From Hymenobacter piscis (lineage in GTDB: Bacteria; Bacteroidota; Bacteroidia; Cytophagales; Hymenobacteraceae): 54,441 nucleotides of DNA. The DNA lies in NCBI RefSeq assembly GCF_018760735.1, contig NZ_JAHHZN010000026.1, forward strand, positions 1-54,441, read 5' to 3'. Below, one piece after another: positions 1-8,045 of this stretch. Made by a program: the position numbers and the translations under genes. A model generated the notes under the pieces. It ran no database searches and was not told the origin of the DNA. It saw only the letters and a list, made by a program, of their open reading frames with translations. Numbering within the stretch: the stretch's first letter is position 1; the number at the start of each line of letters is the position of its first letter.

Positions 1-111
1 AATGGCTTCGACCAACTCACTCGGCTCCACCACCGAAGGGCGGCCGTGGGACGAAAAGGTCAGCGCCGGCAGAATCCACTGCCGAATCATATCTTTGGAA
101 AGGACTTCCAT
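1..111 (-). CDS. Probable IS transposase, N-terminal 37 residues (runs off the window)
   Basis: A reading frame enters from the left edge and reads on the minus strand from an ATG at 109-111. The 37 visible residues (MEVLSKDMIRQW at the start, then a stretch rich in S, P and E) have the look of the N-terminus of an IS4/IS5-type transposase, but no catalytic motif lies inside the window, so the family is a guess. The sequence just outside the start, about 120-180, is probably the rest of the element's end. An unrelated short gene start cannot be excluded. Confidence 0.35.
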   Translation of the reverse strand, partial: MEVLSKDMIRQWILPALTFSSHGRPSVVEPSELVEAI

Positions 112-634
112 TGGAAAGACGAAAAGATGAGTGTCACACCTCAAATTTTGCCTTCTTTGGGGAGTCCTTTTACTTTCTAAACAGCTTCATTAAATAATAA
201 GCTATAAATGCCAGACTAATACGAATTTATTCAGCGGTGTGTATTGAACTATCTACATTGAAGGAATAACATGATATACTGAGGTACCTGATTTGGGTAA
301 GATCTTCAACAAAGGAAGATAGAAATTAGCTTTCAACACTTGTTGATTAGCCAATGTGTGCTTAGTTCAAGTACCGATAAGTAAGTATTATCGGTACTAA
401 GCAGATTGCGACAGTGCGGTTTGCCGAGGGCAGCAATGCCTCGCCGGTGTTTCCGCTGCCCCCGACTGAAACACAGTTCCCCATCGCAGCGGTGGTTGGA
501 GCAGCTACGGAATACGAAGATGACCATGCTTACGCGCAGGAGTTGGGGGCAGCAGTAATCATAATCCGCTGCTTTTGGTACAGGCGGTGGTGGCGCCATG
601 CTCACCTGACAAGCGAAATTGGTAGCTTCACAAC
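112..634. other. Gene-poor spacer with one perfect hairpin
   Basis: I see no convincing gene here. The first part is AT-rich and probably includes the end of the flanking insertion sequence. A perfect 10-bp inverted repeat (gtaccgataa at 371-380 and its complement at 388-397, 7-base loop) is present but has no T-run, so it is not a typical terminator. A short open frame at 414-638 on the plus strand shows no family resemblance and was not accepted. Confidence 0.5.
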
Positions 635-1216
635 ATGATTTCGCAATTTGTGGAGCAGTACCTAACCGGCCGCATCCGCTATACCCAGACCTCATTTCTG
701 GAATTGGAAACGGCGACGGAAGTACACCGGATAGAGATGGTGGGCAAGTTCAGCTTCGGGCTGAAGCGCGGAACAGGCGGGCCACTGGCCTACTATACCG
801 AGCACCCGCTGCTGCAGGGGTTCAACGCCCCGCACACCTGCCTCTACATGAACGCCCGGCCGATAGCGGCAGCAGATGCGGCGGAGCTGCTGGTGGCGCT
901 GGAGCAGGAGCTCAATGGGCTGGCCGGGGAGTGGCAGAACCGGGTAAAGGGCTCCTGGCATCCGTGGTGGCGGCGTATTATGGCCCGCAACATAATGGGC
1001 GGCCAGGGAGTGCTGCTGGAGACGGTGCCCGTGTTTGCCGCCGAAGCGGCGGCCCGGGTGTGCGCCCGGCACGGGGTGGCCACCTATCTGTTTCCACGAA
1101 TCAGCCACCAGCTGGCGCCCCGGCCTGAGCCCTACGCCCTGCTGCTGGCAGGCCCGAACTACGTGGTGGCTCAGGATTTCGTGGTCAGTACGCTGTGCAG
1201 TGCCTGGGCAAAATAA
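635..1216 (+). CDS. Hypothetical protein, 193 aa, upstream of the HNH endonuclease
   Basis: A 193-residue protein I do not recognise. It starts at ATG 635 (MISQFVEQYL), has no signal peptide or membrane segment, and is of mixed composition with several Trp/Arg pairs (HPWWRRIMARN about residues 108-118). The frame has strong third-position GC typical of its neighbours, which supports it over overlapping frames. It lies 69 bp upstream of the HNH gene in the same direction, so the two are probably co-transcribed and may form a small defence cassette; that link is inference from position only. Confidence 0.7.
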   Translation: MISQFVEQYLTGRIRYTQTSFLELETATEVHRIEMVGKFSFGLKRGTGGPLAYYTEHPLLQGFNAPHTCLYMNARPIAAADAAELLVALEQELNGLAGEWQNRVKGSWHPWWRRIMARNIMGGQGVLLETVPVFAAEAAARVCARHGVATYLFPRISHQLAPRPEPYALLLAGPNYVVAQDFVVSTLCSAWAK

Positions 1217-1285
1217 CGGAGCGACAATGCGAGTACGGCTTTGAGGCCGGCGGCCTTACTTTTAGTGCAATCAAACTATCTACCC

Positions 1286-2254
1286 GTGACCGATCTGACG
1301 CGCTATATTGATAAACTGACCCGGCTGAAGGTGGCTTCCTCGACTGTTGGAGGAATAAAGCTGGAGGCGCCGTACAAGCCGGCGTTGCTGCTGGCCGTGC
1401 TGGAGGGCGTGGAGGACGGCAGCATCTACGGTAACCAGATCCGGATTACGCCCGAGCTGATTAGTGCCTTCAAGGTGTATTGCCGGCTGCTGAGCCCGGG
1501 GCCGGAATACTCAGCCTGTCCGTTTCAGAAGCCCTTCTTCCATTTGCAAAGCGGCGGTTTCTGGCACCTGCGGAGCCGGCCGGGGCGGGGGCTGGTGCTG
1601 ACCTCTGGCCGGTCGCCACGCAGCTTCGGGCACCTGCGGGAGGTGACAGCGTATGCCTACCTAGACGCGGCGCTGTGGGAGCTGATGCTGCAGCCGCTGG
1701 CGCGGGAGCAGATCCGGCAGGCGCTGCTGAAGCGCTACTTCCCCCTGACGCGGCAGTTTTTCCGGCCGCGGGTCGGGGAGGAAAAGCTCGATGAGCTAGG
1801 CCGGCAGCTGTTGGAGGAGCCGGCGGCCAGCTACCGGCGGGAGGTGGACGTGACCGACGAAACGGAGGTGCTGGTGCGCAGCGCAGTGTTTGGCCGGGCG
1901 GTGCTGCGGGCCTACGAGTCGACGTGCGCCGTATCCGGGCTGCAACTGCTGAGTACGACCGGGGCGGCACCCCTGCTCGATGCCTGCCACATCGTGCCGT
2001 GGTCGGTGAGCCACGACGACGACATCGGCAACGGGCTGGCGTTGTGCCCGAATCTGCATCGCGCGTTCGACCGGCACCTGTTCTGGATTGACCCCGACTA
2101 TCGGGTGCGCATCACGGAAGGCTTCGGGGAGCTGGGTGGGCACGCGTACGGGGTGCAGCAGTTTGACGGCCGGCAGCTGCAGTTGCCAAAGGTGCGGAAG
2201 TGGTGGCCGAAGCCGGAGAACCTGGCCGCCCAGCGGGAAGGCGGCCCCTGGTAG
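1286..2254 (+). CDS. HNH endonuclease with a sulfur-binding-like N-terminal domain (type IV restriction candidate)
   Basis: Predicted modification-dependent nuclease of about 322 residues. The N-terminal half (residues about 15-130) resembles the DNA sulfur-binding domain of ScoMcrA-type enzymes: a KPALLLAVLEGV helix followed by PFFHL and an FWHL strand. The C-terminal half has an HNH_2-type motif: YESTCAVSG near residue 210, then ACHIVPW (His about 235), NGLALCPNLH (Asn 249, His 258) and AFDRHLFWI. Enzymes with this layout bind phosphorothioate or otherwise modified DNA and cut it. I chose GTG 1286 because family members begin shortly before this helix; the frame is open from TTG 1241. It ends 9 bp before the convergent phosphoesterase. 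Substrate is unproven. Confidence 0.75.
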   Translation: MTDLTRYIDKLTRLKVASSTVGGIKLEAPYKPALLLAVLEGVEDGSIYGNQIRITPELISAFKVYCRLLSPGPEYSACPFQKPFFHLQSGGFWHLRSRPGRGLVLTSGRSPRSFGHLREVTAYAYLDAALWELMLQPLAREQIRQALLKRYFPLTRQFFRPRVGEEKLDELGRQLLEEPAASYRREVDVTDETEVLVRSAVFGRAVLRAYESTCAVSGLQLLSTTGAAPLLDACHIVPWSVSHDDDIGNGLALCPNLHRAFDRHLFWIDPDYRVRITEGFGELGGHAYGVQQFDGRQLQLPKVRKWWPKPENLAAQREGGPW

Positions 2255-2263
2255 GCCGGCGGC

Positions 2264-2992
2264 TTAGTCCGGGAGCTGCAGGGTCAGGAACTCGTCGGGG
2301 CTATGGTCGTGGCAGTCGGCGACGATGAAGCCGGTCTGGGTGGCTTCGTTGACCTGGGACAGGATGTGCGGCTGGGGCGTGTGGCCCACTACCTGGATCA
2401 GGCCGGGCAGCAGGCCCCGGCTCAGGTGCACGGGGCGCACCCACAGGGGGCCGTCGACCCGGTCGCGCCCGCCGTTGTAGGCGGACACCTGCCAGAGCCG
2501 CTGCCGGCCCTGCTCCGAGGTAAGCAGCTGGTTGAGCGTGTCGGCCAGGGTGGCGGGGCGGACGGGCTGGCCCAGCAGCAGACGAATGGCCAGCCGGTTA
2601 ACCTCCAGCCACATCTCGGAAACGCCCGCGTGGGTGAACAGGTAGGGGCCGGCCTGCCAGGCCACCTGGAACAGGGACTGGTGCGTTTTGAACAGGATGT
2701 GCAGGGCCGGGGCCAGCTGGGGGCGGAAGCCGGAGCACTGGAACGTGGGATAAAACAGGTAGGGGAAGCAGTGGTTACCCAGCAGCAGAATCACGCGCTC
2801 GGGCTCCCGCTCGCGCAGCAGCAGCACGTCGATGAAGTTGTCGAGCATGGGCTGGTCGGCGACGGTGAAGCTGTCAAGGTAGTCGCCGAGAAAGACCACC
2901 CGGTCAGCCGGGGCGGCGGCCGTCAGGAAGTTGGTCACCGGCTGGTGCCAGTTAGCGCGGCCGTGCAGGTCGGGAACGACGAGAATGCGCAT
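2264..2992 (-). CDS. Metallophosphoesterase (calcineurin-like)
   Basis: A 242-residue cytoplasmic phosphoesterase of the PP1/PP2A-like calcineurin superfamily. All dinuclear-metal motifs are visible in order: DLHG (Asp8, His10), GDYLD (Asp37), GNH (Asn73-His74), THAG (His121) and GHT (His204). The ATG at 2992 begins directly with MRILVVPDLHG, the usual start of the fold. It is convergent with the HNH gene and separated from the 44-aa gene upstream by a terminator, so it is probably transcribed alone. The substrate could be a phosphoprotein, diadenosine tetraphosphate or another phosphoester; the sequence does not decide. Confidence 0.85.
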   Translation of the reverse strand: MRILVVPDLHGRANWHQPVTNFLTAAAPADRVVFLGDYLDSFTVADQPMLDNFIDVLLLREREPERVILLLGNHCFPYLFYPTFQCSGFRPQLAPALHILFKTHQSLFQVAWQAGPYLFTHAGVSEMWLEVNRLAIRLLLGQPVRPATLADTLNQLLTSEQGRQRLWQVSAYNGGRDRVDGPLWVRPVHLSRGLLPGLIQVVGHTPQPHILSQVNEATQTGFIVADCHDHSPDEFLTLQLPD

Positions 2993-3045
2993 GGTTCAAA
3001 TTAGTCAGCAACGCAGAAAAGGAGTCCAGCAACGGGTTGCTCACC

Positions 3046-3083
3046 AAAAAGCCCTTGCTACTCACATGTAGCAAGGGCTTTTT
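3046..3083. terminator. Bidirectional intrinsic terminator
   Basis: A perfect 15-bp inverted repeat: aaaaagcccttgcta at 3046-3060 and tagcaagggcttttt at 3069-3083, with an 8-base loop. The stem ends in A and T runs on opposite strands, so it can stop transcription both ways. It sits directly behind the 44-aa gene (minus strand). Confidence 0.85.
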
Positions 3084-3104
3084 CAACATACGCTTGACCC
3101 GAAA

Positions 3105-3239
3105 CTAGGGGTTCACGTGCTTAAGCTTGAGGCGACGACGCTCCTGAGCTTGCTTAACGCGGCGGTGGATGGTTTCACGGGTGGGTTGAGGCTGCTCAGC
3201 AACCGACGTGTTTTCGGTCTTGGTGGTTTTCTTCGACAT
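3105..3239 (-). CDS. Small basic protein, 44 aa
   Basis: A short gene reading MSKKTTKTENTSVAEQPQPT and then a strongly basic C-terminal half with RETIHRRVKQ and QERRRLKLK, ending TAG at 3105-3107. The ATG at 3237-3239 and the intrinsic terminator 22 bp after the stop make it a self-contained unit. There are two parts: a flexible polar N-terminus and a helix-prone, Lys/Arg-rich tail that could bind nucleic acid or ribosomes. I do not recognise a named family. Confidence 0.65.
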   Translation of the reverse strand: MSKKTTKTENTSVAEQPQPTRETIHRRVKQAQERRRLKLKHVNP

Positions 3240-3357
3240 AAAAGGGGATGTTAAGGTCTGGCCTGATATACCCTTCCCTGGCATATTGGGTTTTACACAA
3301 CGCCCATAAAATGGGCTGAATTTGAAAACTAGTGCTGCGAAATGCGCAGAATGCAGA

Positions 3358-3664
3358 CTACCTAGACGAGGCCGTCAGTTTCGTGTCCAAGCCCCGTATC
3401 CGGCTGTTATTCAATCGAAATACGGCCAACACCCACTCATGCATATCATCAACTGACCAGCGTCGAAACGGCGTGTAGGCCGTTTGGATCAGCCTTGGCA
3501 CGCTTCCTATAGTAACTGGAGCGTTAAACGTTGGCTTGCCAGTGAGTTGGAGCGCAACCCTCAGAGCAGGGTTTTGCTGGCTATATAGCCGGATGCAAGC
3601 GTAATGATGTGGCCGATCACCTCTTCGACTAATTATTGCAAGGCACCTTGTATTACCTGCACCT
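3358..3664 (-). pseudogene. Coding remnant without a start codon
   Basis: On the minus strand a frame of about 100 codons is open from just after a TAA near 3665 to a TAG at 3358-3360. It has natural-looking protein composition (segments RLYSQQNPALRVALQL, TAYTPFRRWSVDDMHEW and VLAVFRLNNSRIRGLD) but no ATG, GTG or TTG near its beginning. It is probably the 3' end of a truncated gene. I do not recognise the family; the composition suggests a soluble protein. The remaining 100 bp up to the nitroreductase hold nothing else I can support. Confidence 0.35.
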
Positions 3665-3771
3665 TATTTGATTGCCGAACTTTATCACGCAAAAGTGCCC
3701 CGTAGTCAGCCGCTGCCCGCTGGATAAGCCAGGCAACAGACGATTACAGGGTACTTTCATCAAGGGCAGAT

Positions 3772-4443
3772 CTACTGGGCAGCCTGCTCCTCGGCGTTCG
3801 TCAGATCGGCCAGCGTCAGCTCTTGGGCGAATTCCTCCATCGGCGTGCGCACCTTTTTCATGTTCACCAGCCAGTCTTCCGACTCCTGCCGGTAGCCGAG
3901 CGGCAACAGCACCGCGCTGCGGTAGCCACTGCCTTTCAGCTGCAGCAAGTCATCGAGCTGGTCGGCGTTGAAGCCTTCAATGGGCGTAGCGTCCACACGC
4001 TGCTCGGCCGCCGCCGCAATGGCCATGGCAAAGGCAATGTAGCTTTGCTTGGCTGCGTGCTGGGCATGCCACTCCTGGCCCAGGGGCTCGTACATGGACC
4101 ACAGGTTCTGCTTGTAGTCGGCCATGGTCTGGTGCGGCAGGCCGCGCTGGTCCATGGTGTAGTTGAAGACGCGGGTGATGCGCTCCTCGCTGTAGCCGTC
4201 CCAGGCCACAAACACCAGCAGGTGCGAGCAGTCCGTCACCTGGCTCTGGTTGAAGGATACCTCCCGGATCTTGGCCAGCAGCGCCGGGTCCGAGATAACC
4301 AGGATTTTGTAGGGCTGCAGTCCCGACGAGGACGGGGCCAGGCGCGCCGCTTCCAGGATGTAGTTCAGCTTATCGGCGGGAATACGCTCCCCATTCATTT
4401 TTTTGGTGGCGTAGCGCCACGTCAGGTCTTCGAGTAATGACAT
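3772..4443 (-). CDS. NAD(P)H-dependent nitroreductase family oxidoreductase
   Basis: A 223-residue FMN-dependent oxidoreductase of the NfsB/dihydropteridine-reductase-like nitroreductase family. It reduces nitro compounds or quinones with NAD(P)H. Visible family features: N-terminal RYATKKMNGERIP, the FMN-binding AARLAPSSSGLQPYKI segment near residue 40, and the C-terminal ATPIEGFNADQLD plus LLPLGYR motifs that are standard in this group. The start is ATG 4443 (MSLLEDLTWRYA); the frame is open further upstream, but those 45 residues are translated promoter. It is divergent from an HxlR regulator 133 bp away, the usual arrangement for electrophile-responsive control. Confidence 0.88.
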   Translation of the reverse strand: MSLLEDLTWRYATKKMNGERIPADKLNYILEAARLAPSSSGLQPYKILVISDPALLAKIREVSFNQSQVTDCSHLLVFVAWDGYSEERITRVFNYTMDQRGLPHQTMADYKQNLWSMYEPLGQEWHAQHAAKQSYIAFAMAIAAAAEQRVDATPIEGFNADQLDDLLQLKGSGYRSAVLLPLGYRQESEDWLVNMKKVRTPMEEFAQELTLADLTNAEEQAAQ

Positions 4444-4477
4444 GTTGAAAGGTGTTTTCCTGGAATTAGATCCGGGG

Positions 4478-4566
4478 CAAAGGTAAAGGCTCTTGCTGAC
4501 AAGCCGTACCTTTGGGACAAAAGGTAACCGGGACATCCGCGGCCCTCTGGTGACAACCAGGTAACC
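4478..4566. promoter_or_regulatory. Divergent promoter/operator between nitroreductase and HxlR genes
   Basis: The 133-bp spacer has two perfect TACCTTTG boxes matching the Bacteroidetes -7 consensus TAnnTTTG: minus strand at 4485-4478 (35 bp before the nitroreductase ATG) and plus strand at 4507-4514. The plus box is also the left arm of an inverted repeat, taccttt 4507-4513 and aaaggta 4520-4526, and aggtaacc is repeated at 4522-4529 and 4559-4566. HxlR-family proteins usually bind such dyads over the divergent promoter. Which repeats are promoter and which are operator is inference. Confidence 0.55.
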
Positions 4567-4576
4567 ACTTCTTCCC

Positions 4577-4942
4577 ATGCAGCAACACTCGGCCGATCAT
4601 TCCTTCACGGGCGCCTGTGCCCATCGCATGCGCGCCATCGACGATACGCTCGATATCCTGAGCGGCAAGTGGAAACTCGCCATCATTGCCCGCCTCTGCC
4701 ACCAGCCGATGCGCTACTCGGCCCTGCTGCGCGAGGTGACGGGCATCTCCGGCAAAGTGCTGAGCCGGGAGCTGCAGGACCTGGAAACCAACGGGCTCAT
4801 TGTGCGGCACGTGGCCACGAGCAAACCCCTGACGGTTACCTACAGCCTTTCCGAAACCGGCCGCTCATTAACCGCCCTGACTGATAGCCTGGCGGAATGG
4901 GGCCTGGCCCACCGCGCCCGCATGATGCAGGCGGACAAGTAG
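4577..4942 (+). CDS. HxlR-family winged-helix transcriptional regulator
   Basis: A 121-residue single-domain regulator. The family pattern is complete: a single N-terminal Cys at residue 14 (the redox or electrophile sensor in many HxlR proteins), DTLDILSGKWKLAII, MRYSALLREVTGISGKVLSRELQDLETNGLI as the winged helix-turn-helix region (residues about 50-80), and the wing with TYSLSETGRSL. It probably represses the divergent nitroreductase and itself, released by oxidants, quinones or aldehydes. Start is ATG 4577. The regulated target is inferred from orientation. Confidence 0.88.
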   Translation: MQQHSADHSFTGACAHRMRAIDDTLDILSGKWKLAIIARLCHQPMRYSALLREVTGISGKVLSRELQDLETNGLIVRHVATSKPLTVTYSLSETGRSLTALTDSLAEWGLAHRARMMQADK

Positions 4943-5491
4943 CCCCCTGCTAAATTCTCTGGTCTATCGCTCAGGCCTGCGGGGACAATGCACGGAATCT
5001 ACTGTTCATGCACCTGCTAGCGGAATAATTTACCCTGCCTGCTTTTAAGGAAGTATTCAGTCTGCTTGAACTGCCTATGGCTGGCCGACCACATGGCACA
5101 CGAGAAGCGCATGCGACGCTTAGGGCATCTGACAGGCACGAGCGGATTAGCCCCAAGCTCCGTCTGTCCGTGCCGGGGCAGCACATTACGCTCTCCCTCC
5201 ATCTTCTGCGTGACCGTTCGTCCACTTTCCCTAGCGAGGTCTGGATACGGCTATCATTCACATGTCCATGGCCGAAGTCTTACCATCCTTCTGAAACAGA
5301 GCAACGGGCAGTCGAAATGAGCAACCCTGGGCTACCACCACCTGCGGCCGTTCATGAGTTGCGGGTATTCAACACTGGTCGTAGTCTACGCCAGTTCGGA
5401 GCCATTGCAGCAACTTTGGAAGCTGCAAATATAGTCGTTCCGTAAAGCGCCCACAGTCGGAGAGGACTACAAGAAGCTGCATCCAGCAACC
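4943..5491. other. Spacer without a supportable gene
   Basis: Several overlapping frames of 80-120 codons exist on both strands (for example 5077-5445 plus and 4971-5261 minus), but their translations have the arbitrary composition of non-coding frames and none resembles a known protein. No terminator or repeat was identified. It marks the boundary between the chromosomal-looking left part and the mobilization module. Confidence 0.45.
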
Positions 5492-5622
5492 GTGAAAACC
5501 TTCCCTCAGGACTTCTGACGCACCATCATTCCTTACCAAATAATTCCCAACTTGTTTCCGGGATCAGGCACGTGACAACCTCCCGTCAGGACTATTGACG
5601 CGCTGTCATCTCTCACCAAAAA
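5492..5622. repeat. Two imperfect 51-bp direct repeats, 80-bp period
   Basis: Repeat units at 5492-5542 and 5572-5622 share the pattern gtgAaaaccT...ctcaggact followed by TGACGC and a CCAAA end, with about three quarters of positions identical. They lie about 140 bp downstream of the relaxase stop codon and are followed by an A/T run. Their role is unknown; tandem spacing at the end of a mob operon would fit a protein-binding array or an mRNA 3' structure. Confidence 0.5.
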
Positions 5623-5764
5623 ACTGACATTTTTTTTCCAGAATCTAACAAACAGTCCACGCTTTTCAGGACGATTCAGAGTCAATAAGACGGAGCCAAA
5701 GAGCAGTGCAAGGGATGACGCAGCACTATCCGGTTCAGCTACTATCTGAAGCGCTGGGAGCCGG

Positions 5765-6937
5765 CTAGAGCTCGAACTCCTGGCCCTTGTTCAGCTCGCG
5801 GATTTTCTCCTCCTCGCTGCGCATATCCTGGCTGCGGCTGGCTGGTTTGAGCGCGGCGGCCAGCTGGTTTATGCGCCGTTCGATGGACGGAATGGCGGAG
5901 GTGGCGGCCCGGCTGGGCTCCTTATTTAGGACGCGCTGCAGGCGGGCGCTCATGTCCGGCGGGGCCGATGCGGGCTGCCAGTTATCGAGCTGCGGGCCCG
6001 GCTGCACCCTGCCGGTTCGCAGGTACTCGATGGGCTCGCGGGTCAGGTTTCCCTTCTCGGCGTTGCGCTCAATCTTGCCCAGCCGGTTGTAGAAAACATT
6101 GTCAAACTTTCGCTCCCGGGCCGCGTCCTTGACCTGCTCCGGGTCGAGCTGGGCGGCGGCGGGGAGCTTGGAATTAAGGCGGGCCACCTGCCCGTCGAGG
6201 CGGTCGAGTTTCTTCTGCACCTGCTCGGGGGTGAGCTCCTTTTTGGGCCGCTCCCGGGCCCTGGCCTGAATGTCGGCCCCCCGCTTATATTCGAGCCGCT
6301 GCCGCCGGCCGGCCGCGCCTTTTTCCGCGCCCAGATTCACGCGCCCTACGGCCAAATCCATCTCCACGTGAACGGCGGACTGGAAGGAAACGCGGTTGAA
6401 CCGGTCGGCCGCTCCCAGCGGGTTGAGCGTGATTTTCTGCTCGCGGTCCCGCGCACTGACCAGCACGTGAACGTGGGTCTGGTAGCCGGGCTTGAGCTCG
6501 CCCTGGGGCCCCTCGTCGTCGCCCCGGTTCTTGCGTTCGGTGTGAATGGTGGCGGCCCAGACCAAATCTTTTTCGCCCAGCTCCCGCCCGCCTTTGAGGT
6601 TGAAGTTGGCCGCGTACAGCTGCATGGCCGTCCGGGTGAACTGCTCCAGTTTCTGCGGGTCGTTGCCCAGAAGGGCCAGCTCCTCCTGGCTCGGACTCAG
6701 CACCAGGGAGTGAAATTTTACGGCGTCTTTGCCCAGCCCCTTATGGTTGTTGTCGAACATTTCCACCACCTGGTCGGCGCTGAGTTTGCCCGCTCCCTCG
6801 GTGCCGAAGAACTCGGCGCCGGGCTTACCGGATTCTCTGGCTTCCTTCTCCAGATAGTTCGTGGCCCGCCGGGCGGAGCCGTTGTTGGCGTACACTTTTC
6901 GCCCGTGAGTAGCGGGGTTCAGCACCTTGGCATACAT
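5765..6937 (-). CDS. Mobilization relaxase (DUF5712-like)
   Basis: A 390-residue protein resembling the Bacteroidetes relaxase-like family that pairs with BfmA/BtgA. It would nick plasmid DNA at oriT and pilot the strand during mobilization. Visible features: an early TNYLEKEA segment, FHSLVLSPSQEEL (a histidine-bearing strand), and YQTHVHVLVSARD with the paired histidines of a metal-binding relaxase core (about residues 180-190). The C-terminal third is Arg/Lys/Glu-rich and predicted helical. Start is ATG 6937 (MYAKVLNPATHGRKVY); the frame is open 24 codons further up. It follows the BfmA-like gene by 142 bp in the same direction, a typical mob operon. It ends TAG. Confidence 0.82.
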   Translation of the reverse strand: MYAKVLNPATHGRKVYANNGSARRATNYLEKEARESGKPGAEFFGTEGAGKLSADQVVEMFDNNHKGLGKDAVKFHSLVLSPSQEELALLGNDPQKLEQFTRTAMQLYAANFNLKGGRELGEKDLVWAATIHTERKNRGDDEGPQGELKPGYQTHVHVLVSARDREQKITLNPLGAADRFNRVSFQSAVHVEMDLAVGRVNLGAEKGAAGRRQRLEYKRGADIQARARERPKKELTPEQVQKKLDRLDGQVARLNSKLPAAAQLDPEQVKDAARERKFDNVFYNRLGKIERNAEKGNLTREPIEYLRTGRVQPGPQLDNWQPASAPPDMSARLQRVLNKEPSRAATSAIPSIERRINQLAAALKPASRSQDMRSEEEKIRELNKGQEFEL

Positions 6938-7079
6938 GAGCAAGCTGGTAGAAAACGGGGGGAAGTTTGCGGCCCGGACTGAGCGAAAATCACGGCCCGG
7001 CTCCGGCATTTTTATTCGCCTGAGCAGGGGAAAGATGGCCCGGTATCAGCCGGATTATTTCCCGGAGCCGGGCGAGAAA

Positions 7080-7859
7080 TTATGCCGGCTTTGGCGGCGA
7101 AACTGGCGGCGGCGTGGGCTTGGGTGGCACGGCCGAATTGGGCGGAACCAGGATGCTGGGCCGGATACTTTTAACGCGTTCGGCCAGCTTGATGCCCTCC
7201 AATAATTCGCGTGACTGGCGCACGACTTCTGCATCACGCAACTCAGCTTGCTCCCGATGAAGGGCCTGTCTGCTGGATAATGGCACCTTGCTTTCCGGCA
7301 CCAAAACCTTCAGAAATTCCAGCAAATCGCTCGACATTCTCCGACTCGCCGTGCCATCAACTCCTCCACGAAGCACGCGCTCCATCAGCGGCCACAGATA
7401 CTGCGACTCGGTGGCGGATAGTTTGCTCAGCAGGTTTTCTTCGATGCGTTCCAGATACACATACAGCGCGTTCTGCTCCCCGCCCAGGTGGGTATAAAGG
7501 TTGCGTTCCAACGTGCGCCAGATGGCCACCAGCCGGTTGCCAATGTCCGCACTTTGCTTGCGCGCCCCCTCCTGCAACGTGTCGATTTTCAGCGACAACA
7601 TCGCCAGCTTCTCCGCCATTTCGGGTAGCGTTACCTCGTGCGGCAGCGTTGGGTCAAGGCCTTGACTGGCGAAGAAACGGACCGCTGCACTGGCATAAAC
7701 CGTCTTGCTTATCTTGAATCCCTTGGCTGCTTTCTCTAGCTGGTGGAACACTTCTTTTTCTAAACCGATGGTACTGGTTTCGCCATGTACGACCTTGCGG
7801 CCAGGCTTCTGTTGCTCTTTTCGACGGGCTGGCCGTTTCGGCTCATTGGGGGTCTGCAT
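7080..7859 (-). CDS. BfmA/BtgA-like mobilization accessory protein
   Basis: A 259-residue protein of the BfmA/BtgA type, which binds oriT and assists the relaxase. The N-terminus is basic (PKRPARRKEQQKPGRK), followed by a short ribbon-helix-helix-like part (STIGLEKEVFHQLEKAA, then ISKTVYASAAVRFF, about residues 28-65), a long coiled helical middle, and a Pro-rich tail with PPKPTPPPVSPPKP. It starts at ATG 7859 and heads the mob operon. The AT-rich region just upstream has four copies of an 8-bp motif that may be its own binding sites. The paralogous group is inferred from layout and the RHH-like pattern. Confidence 0.75.
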   Translation of the reverse strand: MQTPNEPKRPARRKEQQKPGRKVVHGETSTIGLEKEVFHQLEKAAKGFKISKTVYASAAVRFFASQGLDPTLPHEVTLPEMAEKLAMLSLKIDTLQEGARKQSADIGNRLVAIWRTLERNLYTHLGGEQNALYVYLERIEENLLSKLSATESQYLWPLMERVLRGGVDGTASRRMSSDLLEFLKVLVPESKVPLSSRQALHREQAELRDAEVVRQSRELLEGIKLAERVKSIRPSILVPPNSAVPPKPTPPPVSPPKPA

Positions 7860-7866
7860 AGGTGTC

Positions 7867-8024
7867 TATTTCAAAGTTTATGTGTTGTATTGCAGGCAAT
7901 TATGTAGTATTTTGAAATATAATGTGTAACTGCTTGATAAATGCACGCTAATTTCAGGTAAAAAACGGCTCTATTTCAATACTTATATGGTGAAAATCAG
8001 ATACATACAGCATATTTTGAAATA
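7867..8024. promoter_or_regulatory. Four TATTTCAA/TTGAAATA motifs upstream of the mob operon
   Basis: The 8-bp motif tatttcaa is at 7867-7874 and 7972-7979, and its exact complement ttgaaata at 7912-7919 and 8017-8024. The two forward-inverse pairs are spaced alike (45 bp apart, period 105 bp). They surround the AT-rich region where the mob operon promoter must lie and probably bind an autoregulator such as the BfmA-like protein. The binding partner is inference. Confidence 0.5.
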
Positions 8025-8045
8025 GCTAACTATGTTATCCTTTGA

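Noticed and set aside
371..397. Terminator
   Set aside because: Perfect hairpin but no T-run on either side and no gene ending nearby.
4971..5445. Several frames of 60-120 codons on both strands
   Set aside because: They overlap each other, have arbitrary composition and resemble no protein.
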